Of a DNA stretch of 64,000 nt, positions 53,901 to 64,000 are shown piece after piece. The DNA comes from Diadema setosum (taxonomy: Eukaryota; Echinodermata; Echinoidea; Diadematoida; Diadematidae), in assembly GCF_964275005.1 (NCBI RefSeq), contig NC_092695.1, positions 7,717,832 to 7,781,831 on the forward strand, in the 5' to 3' direction. How positions within the stretch are numbered: the first letter of the stretch is position 1; every line of letters starts with the position of its first letter. The notes below the pieces were generated by a model. It was not told the origin of the DNA. It did not search any database and saw only the letters and a program-made list of their open reading frames with translations. The translations under genes were made by a program, and so were the position numbers.

Positions 53901-54784
53901 ACTCTTTATAGCCTTTTAACATTTCATATTTTGTGTATATGTGTGGTACTTTTTGCCCAGAATTGCTACTCCTGCTGAAGATAGGGAAGTTCTTGATATA
54001 TCCGACAGTGTGAATTGACAGTTGTATAATTCAGTTCCCATTCACATGTTCTTAGAAGATATACCAGAGACCTACTTCAGAAAGCAGTGTACCGTTATGT
54101 TCCACTTTTGTAGGCAGTGTGAACAGATAGTTGTACAGATGTATAATCCAATTCATCTGCATACAATTTTCCAGCAGACTCTACATACTTTGAGCCAATT
54201 TCAGGAAGCACTGTATAACTCCTGGCAGTGTGAAATGATGATGTCATAATTCACTTCACATACATGAATTCTTGCAGACATGTTTTTTTTTACACTACCA
54301 GAAACCCATTTCAAAAAGCATTTTACAATTGCTCTTGACCTTTATTTATACACATACTTGGCAATGCACAACTCTACAGCAGACCACCAGTGTGTGCTTT
54401 TACTATGATAAATGCTATTTAAAATCATAAAATGATAATAATATACAATAGGTATAGTTATCATTATCAAGGTAACAGTTTATTCATTTCACTGGATCTA
54501 CTGGCTAGGGGTACCCAATGTGCAATGGCCATCTTTGAACTGCGAATATAGTGCTGAATGTACATGGTTGTGTATGCAGGGTGGTAATGTTCTTACCTGA
54601 CAGCATGTAGCGTATGTTACGGTACTCTCTATAAAGGTAACCGTGGGACAACAAAGCCAAGAAATGATTTAGCAATAAATGTAGAAAAGACAAAAATACA
54701 CACATGCACTAGTTGCAGAAGGCTTCATTCTTGATATGTCGGTATCAAGAACATGGTTTAATACTGAAACGTCTAGAGTGGGTA

Positions 54785-54817
54785 GGCCCTTTTCAGGGCC
54801 ACACACATACCAAGAAT
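54785..54817 (+). promoter_or_regulatory. Histone-mRNA-type 3' stem-loop with CAAGAA element, no histone gene
   Basis: GGCCCT-TTTC-AGGGCC (54785-54800) fits the histone 3' stem-loop consensus GGYYCTTYTNARRRCC, followed by ACACACATAC and CAAGAAT (54811), the usual place of the U7-snRNA-binding HDE (CAAGAAAGA in sea urchins). It is enclosed by a perfect 12-bp inverted repeat (54717-54728 and 54830-54841). No histone reading frame precedes it. Confidence 0.5.
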
Positions 54818-55255
54818 ATGTGGTGTATCATGAAGCCTTCTACCACCATAGAAACCTTCAAAGATTTGAACAATATACTACTCCGATGCTTTGTCTTCAT
54901 TTTACTGCTATTTGTGATCAATAACATACCTCATACATTACACATTATAGTAGAACTACCTTTGAAAATGGACTTTTGGCATAGAGAGGAACTATGCAAT
55001 GAATCGTACGTGGTATGATGTCACAATAATTTACTGATTCATCTACTCTTGATGAAACTGTTTACAAATGACATGCACATGAAGACCAAGACCAAAAACC
55101 TTTTAATGCAAATACAGTCGTGTCTCCAATCTATGTTAATTTCTTCCTTTCTGATCACAAAGAAAGTGCGAATACCAGAATGATCCACTACTTTTGAGTA
55201 GATCCTTCTCTTGGTATCAGTGCTGTATATATCTTGCAAGCCATTCATTGTAGGT

Positions 55256-55305
55256 CAATGAGCAGACACACCCATGCTCTAATGAGCAGACACACCCATG
55301 CTCTA
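55256..55305. repeat. Two tandem copies of a short direct repeat
   Basis: ATGAGCAGACACACCCATGC occurs twice in direct succession, each followed by TCTA. Confidence 0.9.
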
Positions 55306-56150
55306 CTGCAGGAAGTACCCTTAGCCCCACATGTTGCAACAACTCGACCATTTACCACCATGTAGAACACATCAGGTTTGCGAAGCCACATTCTGAAGAC
55401 AGGCCCACACTCCGTCCATTGTTGGGTCTGTGCCAGTGTCCGAGTGACTGCGGAGTGTCAAAACGTGCAATGCAAGTGTCCTCGATGTGCTGTCATTGTT
55501 TGGTTGAATGCAACAAAGATGCTGATGTTCCTGTTATCACCTGCTTCCAACAATGACCTTCAGTGTCTCAACCTGTGGTAGTGGGTAGGGGAAGCAAAAA
55601 AAAAAAACAATATCAATGTGATGAATTGCATTTACTACATACTGTATACTGAAAACACCTGAAAAAGTAGAAGTATAATCATTACCTATAAATATATTGT
55701 ACATAAAAATATTTTATCAACGAGTGATGGAACTACTTGTTATCCTAATCATAAGAAGCATGGAAAAACTTGTGAATTTGTTTAAATTCTCTTTTCATAA
55801 CTGTTGGATGAGTAATATGTGGGGTTTGATTCCTAATACTGTATGCCATTCTGACATTAACTGTAAGACCAGAAACATTCGCAGCATGAAACTTTCATGA
55901 ATTGGAGCCAATGGTCTTTTTCCTATTACAAATTGCTGATGATGATGATGTACAGCAATGTACTGGCATTTACTGTATTATGTAGACAAAACTTCAACAA
56001 GCATACTACTTTAGCAAAATTTTAGCTCCTCACAAAATTTGCGAGTTTTATGCATGCAAAAATGTCTGGTTTTACAGTAATCAGGCACACTTTCGTGTTA
56101 TATTGAGGGAAAGTTTGCACAAGAGGGCTTTTTCCCCCTCCCAGTCTATT

Positions 56151-56285
56151 CTACAGTGGACCACCAAGAGGCCACATATTGCCATCTGTAATAAGTATTT
56201 CAAAACATGAAAGAAGTTTGTTCACCTCCTCTTGCTTCTTCTTCATGTCTGACAACAGATCCTCGAGCTGTGACTGAAACCGTTG
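56151..56285 (-). CDS. TAF7: TAF7 last coding exon with extended C-terminus
   Basis: QRFQSQLEDLLSDMKKKQEE and VNKLL match the vertebrate end (RFQAVLDEL to EELESLL). The frame then continues 19 residues, SCFEILITDGNMWPLGGPL, to a TAG. The tail has no counterpart known to me; it is either a lineage-specific end or a missed donor before it. Confidence 0.85.
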   Translation of the reverse strand, partial: QRFQSQLEDLLSDMKKKQEEVNKLLSCFEILITDGNMWPLGGPL

Positions 56286-59200
56286 CTGTTGGAGACAAGA
56301 AAACATGACAACGTTAAGGAAAAGTTCTTGTCCATGTGCATACAAACATCATAAATATAGGAGAAGGCCCCCAACAAGCACTATAACAGGGCTTGTGATG
56401 CAGCTTGGTAACAAAACCAGTCAAAAACTGCAACATGAAATATACTGTAAAAGTGGATATTTTTGCGCGATTAATTTTTCGCGTTCAGCCAGGTAAGAAG
56501 AGTTTCGTATGTTTTTAATTCCATGGAATGAAGACATCAGCTATTGGAACATATGGCAAGCAAAAATATTTGCGTGCTTTCATTTTTGCCCTTTTTTCTG
56601 GTTGTGCGAAATGCAAGAAAATTATATCACCGCGAAAATTTCCCTACCCCTCCCCCAACCATTTAATGAATACATCCCACAAAAGTTTTGGTTCACACAA
56701 TGTTGTACTGTATTTTTTCAAAATGGCTGTAAACTGGTTGAAAATTGGTTGTTAATGCTGAAAAGAACTTTAAGAAAGTAGATAAACAGATATGCCATGA
56801 TCATGTCTACAGGTGGTAAATATTGCCAAAAGTTTGATCCTCCAGCAATATTTTTCTTGCACACTAGGTTCCACCTCTAGATACGAGCAAGAAAGAAGAC
56901 AAGAGTGGAAAAGTAGAACTCCATCAGTTTGTGTGTTTCCTCACTGCTACAATGGAAAACACTTTTTACATGCGCTTTGGAAAATGATGCACCATCTTAT
57001 GTCAGGTGAAATCAACTAAAAATATGAGAATCATTAGAGTGCACTACGATTATAATGAATACAGTTACAACACAACACTTGTTACAAAGAAGCAAGAATT
57101 GAGGTCCCAAAATCATTATCTACATTATTTTTGTATTTCTTATTGTTTTGCTATAACGAAATTTTGACATAACGAAAGAAATCTGCCAGTCCTTAGGACT
57201 ACGATATAACAGGAGTTGCCTGTACGAATCTTGCAACTGTGGGAAATCTTTGCATTCAAAAAGGCAGATGACCCTTTGACAACGACAGTGAGAAGATGTG
57301 ATCTTGTCTAGCAGCTTACCTTGAGCATCGGGTTATCCAAGCTGGCGATGGAATCCTCCAGGCTTTTTTTCTTGCCCTCCTGCTCAATCAGTTCCTCTCT
57401 CAACTCGGCCAGCCGCTTGGCTAACTCATCTAGTAGTCCAGGGCAAGGGGGAAAGTGTGTGGAGAGGGAAAAGATAGAGGGGTTGAGTGAGAGTGGAAAA
57501 TGTTTGAATTCATCATGCAGAACTCCAAACCTTTCTGACTGAAAAAAAAAATATATATACATATATAATACAGTATATATATATATATGGCTAATCTGGC
57601 TCAAAAGTAGGAGAGGAAGAGCAATGCTCAGAGGAGTGTGTACAGTAAAACTATCAAGAAAAAATAGGAAACCCTTATTGAAACAAGAGCTGAGAATGGT
57701 CAAAATGCAGATTCTTTTCTTCAAATGCAAAATGGTTGGGAGGTTGTAAATGGTTGTAAATTCACTGATCTCATCCGTGATGTGATGATAATTCATGTAA
57801 TCCTATGAATGGTGCTTGCCAGCACATTCACCTGAAAGCAAGTCTGGTATTTGGCAATATTATAAGAAAAAGGTTATGAATGCTTTCAATCCATAACAAT
57901 GAAATGTATGCTCTTTGAAGCGTTGACTGACGGACCATTCTGGGTCATTAACTAATTTATGCTTATGTCATGGGCAAACTTATGTATTATGCCACTTGGA
58001 AAACAAATAAAGTGCCAAACCTACCAAGAAACTAGATATATCGCTACGGCTACTGATATGCCTCTGCCATAATGCATGGTTCTCCTAATAGGTCTATAGT
58101 ACAATGTCTTGACAATGTGTGATGACAGTTTCACACAATTGGCAAAATATTAAGATGACAGGTTTGACACAAATGTGCTGAATGTTCACTTTCTAGAACT
58201 AGGTTCAATTGGATGAATGACTAAAATGTCAGAGTGCAGGTATTTGGGGAACTGATGATTTTTACTTGACTTTTGACCCTTTTATAAGTTCATGACGCAA
58301 ATCTCTCGTTTGAAGAGGCTACACCCCCGTAAATAATGCCAGTGTATATCTTGGCAATCAATGACTTAAAATCCAAAGATATAAAACACCTGTTTCTTGA
58401 CCCTGGCCTAATCTAAGCATCAGTCATCGCCACTGCGCCACGGGGGGGGGGGGGGGGGGGGGGGGGGGCACCGCGAGAGGAGGAGATTGTTTTGGTTTTG
58501 CCATGGGCTATGTAGCTCCATGGTGCGTGTGTGTGTACGTGTGTGTGTGTGTGTGTGAGTGTAGACATTCAGCGTATGCAGACAGAGCATGCCTGTACTG
58601 CAGCCCACCTCCCCAACTCATCCACGGCTTGTACTTTATCCCCGACAGTGAGCAGCACCGGCAAACTGGCAATGCTCTCCTTCTTATTCCTGTATTTTCG
58701 TTATTTACGGGTCAATTTTTTTCGTTCAAAATGTAAAATGGATGACCGTAGAATTTCTCAATAGAATATAAAATTCAAAACTTTAGAAAGGGTAGAGAAA
58801 ATTGAGTTCACTTTGAATGGTGTGCCACAGGCAGATATCCTTATCATGCTCTTGCGTAATACGACAGCTGCTGTAGTCATTAAACCCTGGCTTGGCCTCC
58901 AGGTTTGTCACGCCTGAGCAGAAAGTTAATTTGCAATGGACAAATACTTCGACTCCCAACTCTCAAACGAAGAATCGTTAAGGGGGTATAGCACCCCAGT
59001 TAGCTTCGTTAAAGTGGGGTCTCGCCTCAAACGAGGGATTGACGGCATGTTATGCATTGAGTAATTTTCAAGGTATTGAGAAAAAGTATAATGTCAGTAT
59101 CAAATGGGAAAATAGCATTATCTAAACCTGGTCTTTGACCTTTGACCTCACAGTTCCACAGAGAATCACTGTTAGGTAGAACATGCATAAATATGTAAGT

Positions 59201-62200
59201 TTCATGATGATACCTTGAGTTACTTTCGAGATATGGAGGAAAAAGTGCAATTTAGCACTTTCACTTGACCTTTGATTTTTCGACCTTTGGGCAAGAAACT
59301 TCCCCAAAAATATATATTGGGTAATACATGCCATACATCAAGTTAAAAAAAAAAAAACCTTCAGGCATATAGCATTTTAAGGAAAGTAGTGATATTTTGA
59401 GGAGTTGACCTTGACCTTTGACCCCCCTGACCTTTGACCCATGACCCCCAACTTCCCTAGATAATCACTGCCCATCAGTACAAGCATATATACTAAGTTC
59501 CATGAAATACCTTGAACCATTTGCGAGACATGGAGAAAAACATGAAATTTCAATTTTTTTTTACAAAATAACCTGTGACCTTTGACCTTTGACCCTGTGA
59601 CCCTAAAATCCACACAAAGTATTATCCCCCAAGGATATACCCTCATACCAAGTTTGATGTAAAACCACCACACAGTTCTTGAGATATCGACAAAAACAAA
59701 ACGGGACGGACGGACGACCCGAAAACATAATGCCTCCGGCCACTTCGTTGCGGAGGCATAAAAAGAAAAGTCATTTTATGGATGTGCATATAAGCTAATT
59801 AAAATCTTGCTCAATGCAAGGATGGCACTAATATCAAAATTATATCACAAAGTTTTCTTAGAGAGTGCCACCAAATGATAGGTGATGCCTCTCTTGGTCC
59901 CACATACTCACTTTCCTGTTGGCCATCATCCTCATCCTCCTCTCCTTCCATACCATCCCCTTCCTCCTCGTCATCAGCTCCCCCTCCATCGCTCTCCTCC
60001 ATCTTGGACGCCTCTCCCCCCATCAGGACCCGGCCGCCCTCTCCTGCCCCATCTTCCAGGTCCTCGATGTTGACGTCCATGTCCTCCTCGTCATCCTCAT
60101 CGTCGGAGCTGCTGACGTCGCCGAACATGTCCTGGAGGAGCTCACCTAGTAGGAGAGCAGGCATTGCAAGATTGGGAGCATTATACCTTTAACCCATTGA
60201 GGACGAGTAGATTTTCCTACAACACACACTTCCCATAGCCACCTGCCCAAGTTTTGTGTGCTCGGGACTAGTCTTCAACGGGTTATTAAGTCACTCATGT
60301 GTAGTGGCAACCTTCACAGAATTGATTCATAGCCTGTTCTCATTTGCAGACTAGGCTGTACGTACAGATTAACCCAACACTAAGTGCATGCAACAACTGA
60401 CTACTTCAACTTCTTCTTCTTCTCGTCATATGGCGTGCGGTTCCTGGTTGATCAAATGTCAAGCTGGCGGTAATTATTCTGTAACTAGTCATTGGAGGCA
60501 AATTACATACGGACCAGTATCATCTCCCTGTTTTCCAGCATGTATAAGAAATGGACTATTTCACTGGGCTTGCATTTTGCTCTGTGCAAGGGTTGTACTG
60601 GGATATTAGTTGTCCGTCCCTCACACAGACATGAGACCACTTCCATTTCACATCCCATGTGTGTCTCTATCAAGTTTAAGGTCACAAGCATCTTCACAAA
60701 TTAAATGTGTATGCATGTCTGGATTATGCACAGAAACATGGATTCCAACCACTCAATTAGTAGAAATGATCAGGAAAAATGTGACTGTCTTTGGAACCCT
60801 CCAACAAAAACGCTTCCCAAAACAGGATCCCTCGATCCCACCCCCCTCACCGTTCTGAGTCGACTCCATTACGTCGGTCCTGTCATCTTTGATGTCCTCC
60901 TCGGCCAGCACCTCCCAGCGGATCTTGATGGCTGTGCTGTCCATCCGTAGCAACCGCTTCACCTCCTCTTCCACATCGGGGGCCTCGATGTACTGCATCA
61001 AAGAAGACATACACACAGTTGGTGTGTGGTGTGTTTGGGTGTGTGTGTATGAATTATTATAATATGTTGGGGGGGGGGGTGGGGTGGGCTAGCACACAAC
61101 TCAGGTTTCATACATCCTTTGATACCAGGCTAATAAAGATCTCTATATTTCATATGTCATCAAGTATCATTTCTTTCCCTTGAACTAACACATTGATTCA
61201 GTCAATAGATACATGTTAGGGTGGGGGGTGGTAAGTTGTTCCTGGCACACAACTCCTGTCCGTTTTCCCACATGTTTCATACATCCTTTCATAACAAGCT
61301 AAAAAAAACAAAACAACAACTCTACTTTTGACATGGCTTCAAGTATTATTCCTTTCCCTTGAACTAACACATTAATTCAGTCCATATCTATTTTTAGGAA
61401 GCCACATCTGTATACACACATCTTTAAAATCTGTGAATATTTCCTACCAACAATGACACTAAAAGCGATTATATAAAATGTCACAATCAGTAAAGAGATT
61501 TCATACACTTAGGTCAAGTTGAAGTTTAGAAATAAAAATGCCCAACATCACTAAAAGAAATTCTGAGATGCTCCCCCCCCCCCCCAAAAAAAAAAGAAAA
61601 AAATGTATAAAATCTAAATTTATACAATAACATACCTTCTTTTTTGCAGTTTTCCTGAAACGCCTTTTCCTGACATTTTTCAGTGGTGGCGTGACTGTAA
61701 AATTTGGAAAAAAGAATTGGGTAAGACTTAGAAGAAAAAGCATATGAATTCAGAGATACAATGGGTATAGAAATCACTTTCATCCCATCAGCAAAGACTA
61801 AAGGCCATACTCAAAACAGAAAACAATAACTGTTATCATGACATGATGTGAAATGAGTAATAAAGGACAAAGTGCACTCTGTGACATGCTGACAGCTCGG
61901 TTACATTACTGCCAGTCACACTGCTGTAAGAGCTTTATTTTCTGTCACCATTTACAGTGCTGGGTGTGAATATGACCAAAATAATCAGAGAACCAGACAC
62001 ATCAAAACAAAACCTTTATAAAGCAAAGGCAAAATAAAAGAAGGCAGAAACACAAAATAAAACAGGGCCTCATCCAAATCAAGCTCAACTTACGACGACA
62101 GTCCCCTGTATTGATTTCTCCCTTTTTACAGGTAGGGGATACCTTTTACAGACCTCCCAAAATGCAGCAAAACATTAAATATGAACCTCAGGGGACTTGT

Positions 62201-63769
62201 TTAGGCCACTGCTGAGAAATTTGGAAGTCAACAGTTATCTACAATTTGAATAATGCACAAAACTCAACTACTCAGTAGTTCTGTGTGTCAGCCACACTTA
62301 AGCCTTTTTGTTGCAGTCTTCTGTATTTTTTATCTATAAACACAAATCTAAAAGTATAAGAGCTGATGTAATAACATATAGAGTGTGTGGCAAGAATGTA
62401 TATAGAAATGTTTGTAAGTTTTGATGAACTTTCTTCACAAAATATACATGATGGACACACATGCAGTGCATGGGTCTGCAAAGGTAGCCTAGTAATGTAT
62501 TGGAATTTACAGTGAGCCCCGAAAAAAATTCAATTCAAAATCTAACGGTCAACAAAATGTACTAAATGTTACTTTCCACTTTCAATACTTTATGGGAGTT
62601 TCGAAAATGATACTCTCTTCAACATACCACTGTATTTATACAACTCTTCATTTAAGGCATGCAAATGGGATTCCCTACCTTTAACATACCACTACAGTTT
62701 GCATTATAATGTTCCTTTAAATCTATGTGTATTAGGGACGATGCTGTTATGAAATTGACAATTGCAATGTTGATTTGTATGTATTTTTTTTTTTATACAA
62801 TGCACCAGTTTATATTGATTTGTCATTGTACTTGGAAAACGATAATGCTGAAATAAACAAAAGCAAACCAAAGCAAACCAAACTAGAGAAGCACTCTGAG
62901 AGCGCAGACCTCCGCCAAGCATGCAGCTTATTTCCACCACTGATCTTGTTCTTCCAATAGAGATATCAGTGATTTTCACCCATACATACTTATATAGCAT
63001 CGTGTGTTGAAAGTCGCCCGATTTCCCAATATAGAAGCCTTTATTACGTCATGAACCATCAGCTGCATGTCGCACCTCGAGCGCGCAGAAACTAGCGCAC
63101 GCACTTTAGTGCGCGCATGCAAACCTCGATACGGTAAGCGCAGCCTGAACTCCCAAGTTCATTGACCCTACCAGCCAAAATATCAAAAATCCTTCATAAA
63201 TTCCCAAGAAATTATTGGATCACTACCAAAAGTTAATCGTTTGGTACTTGTGTCATTCTCAACCTTTCCTGCAAGTTTCATCCCAATAAGTTCGCTACTT
63301 TTTGAGTTATTTTGCACACGGACAAACGAACGAACAGACAAACCAACGGCAACAAAAACATAACCTCCTCCTTTGGCGGAGGTAACAAGAAAAGACCCCT
63401 GTGTTTAAAAAAAAAAAAACATAAATAAAATACATATAAAGCAAACTTTTGTTACAATGACTCAATAAATTTTAGCTGTATCTGCCCCTGTCATAGGAAT
63501 TTCACTTTTATTTTATTTTTATTTATCTATTTATTCAGTCTTCTTTCAGCAGGGTAGCCCCATCAGTAGGCAGGTACTGTTCTTTCTGGGGGGCCCTGCA
63601 CATTTTAGAAGACAAGACTGTTTTATTGACATAATTCAGAATGTTATGTCGACATACTTCCATGCTTCCAGATGAATTTCTTGTCCACCTTTTCTGGCTT
63701 CTTAACTGGGTTTTGTTTGACTTCCTCCTCTGGTAGTAATGGTGCATCTTCCACATTGCAAACTAACAT
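56151..63769 (-). CDS. TAF7: TAF7 (TFIID subunit 7, TAFII55), C-terminal part, six coding exons
   Basis: TAF7 is a subunit of the general transcription factor TFIID and binds TAF1, regulating its acetyltransferase activity. Exons in transcript order (- strand): 63769-63658, 61694-61636, 60992-60851, 60145-59912, 57429-57320, 56285-56151. Lengths 112+59+142+234+110+135 make 792 nt (263 aa and stop) with matching phases and GT-AG borders. Diagnostic pieces: KKFIWKHGI joined to TPPLKNVRKRRFRKTAKKK, then YIEAPDVEEEVKRLL (the end of the TAFII55 N-terminal domain), an acidic Ser/Asp/Glu stretch, and a C-terminal coiled coil with NPMLKQRFQSQLEDLL. The N-terminal third lies outside the window. Mammalian TAF7 has an intronless coding region, so this split gene probably shows the ancestral form. 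The C-terminus carries about 19 residues beyond the usual end. Confidence 0.92.
57320..57429 (-). CDS. TAF7: TAF7 exon, C-terminal coiled coil part 1
   Basis: 110 nt: NELAKRLAELREELIEQEGK then SLEDSIASLDNPMLK. The upstream acceptor is ctactag. Matches the IQKQIDNMKGKLQE and NLALK region of vertebrate TAF7. The longer ORF upstream on this strand is intron read-through. Confidence 0.9.
58031..59759. mobile_element. GCCTCCG-ended repeat with AGGTCA arrays, copy 2 (TAF7 intron)
   Basis: Inverse of the 31311-32591 element: begins ACTAGATATATCGCT and TGATATGCCTCTGCCATAA, ends CCGAAAACATAATGCCTCCGGCCAC. Carries TGACCTTTGACCT runs. About 450 bp longer than copy 1, owing to extra sequence around the poly-G/GT tracts. 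Confidence 0.7.
58442..58468. repeat. Poly-G run of 27
   Basis: Twenty-seven consecutive G bases, followed by a GT-rich tract at 58524-58558. Length is likely to vary and to be hard to sequence. Confidence 0.9.
59912..60145 (-). CDS. TAF7: TAF7 acidic exon
   Basis: 234 nt: GELLQDMFGDVSSSDDEDDE, then long Asp/Glu/Gly runs. ELLQDMFGDVSSS matches ELREIFNDLSSS of vertebrates. The acidic region is predicted disordered. The opposite strand gives Ser/Pro-rich ORFs that are shadows. Confidence 0.92.
60851..60992 (-). CDS. TAF7: TAF7 exon with YIEAPDVEEEVKRLL
   Basis: 142 nt: YIEAPDVEEEVKRLLRMDST, then IRWEVLAEEDIKDD and ESTQN. End of the TAFII55 N-terminal domain, with the RWE motif conserved. Acceptor gatgcag, donor gtgagg. 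Confidence 0.93.
61636..61694 (-). CDS. TAF7: TAF7 exon with basic motif
   Basis: 59 nt: completes an Ile codon, then TPPLKNVRKRRFRKTAKKK, almost identical to vertebrate TAF7. The acceptor is ttttacag and the donor gtatgt. Confidence 0.93.
62880..63390. repeat. Interspersed repeat in TAF7 intron
   Basis: From CACTCTGAGAGCGCAGACCTC to CTCCTCCTTTGGCGGAGGT, with CG-rich GAGCGCGCAGAAACTAGCGC in the middle. The ends (GACCTCCGCC, GGCGGAGGT) are inverted. No coding frame. Confidence 0.5.
63658..63769 (-). CDS. TAF7: TAF7 exon with KKFIWKHGI
   Basis: Begins after tttttag with MLVCNVEDAPLLPEEE and ends KVDKKFIWKHG plus one base, donor gtatgt. It matches the segment from QMLV to KKFIWNHGI in vertebrate TAF7. 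Upstream exons are off the window. Confidence 0.9.
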
Positions 63770-64000
63770 CTAAAAATAGAGATAAAATGTCTCAATCCAT
63801 TAAGATTACATTTTGAGCAGAAAAAAAAAGAAGAGAAACCCACACAACTCAACAAATATGTGTATCAAAAGAAAGTTGTATAAACAATGTACCACTATGT
63901 CCACAATTCAAAATCTCAGGAAAATGAAGTGATTGAAATTAACCAAATTCATTTGGGACTACAATACGATTTGTCAGGTGGAGCTGGATCACTTCACAAC
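63770..64000 (-). other. TAF7 intron up to window edge
   Basis: No further TAF7 exon recognised; the missing N-terminal exons should lie to the right of 64000. Confidence 0.6.

Larger units (their letters stand above)
49862..54480. other. NuMA 3' UTR and downstream intergenic DNA
   Basis: No recognisable gene. Several AATAAA hexamers and one MITE family 1 copy (52424-52809). Small ORFs have no motifs. The boundary between 3' UTR and intergenic DNA cannot be set from sequence. Confidence 0.5.

Noticed and set aside
54481..55018. Histone gene next to the stem-loop
   Set aside because: No histone-like protein in any frame upstream or downstream.
57308..57796. 162-codon minus-strand ORF as one exon
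   Set aside because: Only the part up to 57429 matches TAF7; the rest is upstream intron read-through.
59875..60192. Plus-strand Ser/Pro-rich ORFs
   Set aside because: Reverse of the acidic TAF7 exon; composition is explained by the GAG/GAT codons on the other strand.
63900..64000. Another TAF7 N-terminal exon at the window edge
   Set aside because: A short open frame on the minus strand does not match TAF7 and has no clear splice sites.

Overview
The window is animal nuclear DNA. It is AT-rich and has long repeat-filled introns with GT-AG boundaries, many microsatellites and many short inverted-repeat transposons. No bacterial or viral gene is visible. The protein sequences and the repeat types (tandem AGGTCA half-sites inside a GCCTCCG-ended repeat, TTCGGAATAACGAACC-like repeats, tRNA-headed SINE-like pieces) suggest a marine invertebrate deuterostome, most likely an echinoderm. 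The species cannot be fixed from the sequence alone.

Two protein genes lie tail to tail. On the + strand, 11008-49861, is a complete orthologue of NuMA (nuclear mitotic apparatus protein). I could assemble it by hand into 26 coding exons whose phases all agree, giving 5586 nt and 1861 residues plus stop. It has an N-terminal Hook-type domain (exons 2-5), a Ser/Pro linker (exon 6), a coiled coil of about 1100 residues (exons 7-20), and a basic Ser-rich tail that holds the LGN/GPSM2-binding motif (exon 23), nuclear localisation signals and the C-terminal RRQS region. On the - strand, 63769-56151, are the last six coding exons of TAF7, the TFIID subunit (264 codons with stop). Its 5' part lies beyond the right edge.

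Layout: 1-8700 is intergenic and repeat-rich; 8700-9020 is a possible promoter and first noncoding exon; 9021-49861 is NuMA; 49862-56150 is the convergent 3' UTR/intergenic interval, with a MITE copy and an orphan histone-type stem-loop; 56151-64000 is TAF7.

The most notable points are these. (1) Eight consecutive NuMA exons each encode one copy of a roughly 58-residue unit centred on T-W-A-S-P-E-V-H; most are exactly 174 nt and exons 12-18 are phase 0-0. (2) In intron 14 two recent tandem copies of an exon acceptor plus its first 13 codons each end in a stop, so they are candidate poison exons. (3) A histone-mRNA-type 3' stem-loop with a CAAGAA element lies in intergenic DNA, with no histone gene nearby. 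(4) A 385-bp MITE is interrupted by two nested insertions, and a second MITE copy has its empty site preserved in a neighbouring duplicated unit. (5) The NuMA C-terminus ends in a PIP-box-like sequence. NuMA and TAF7 have no known joint pathway; their adjacency is positional.
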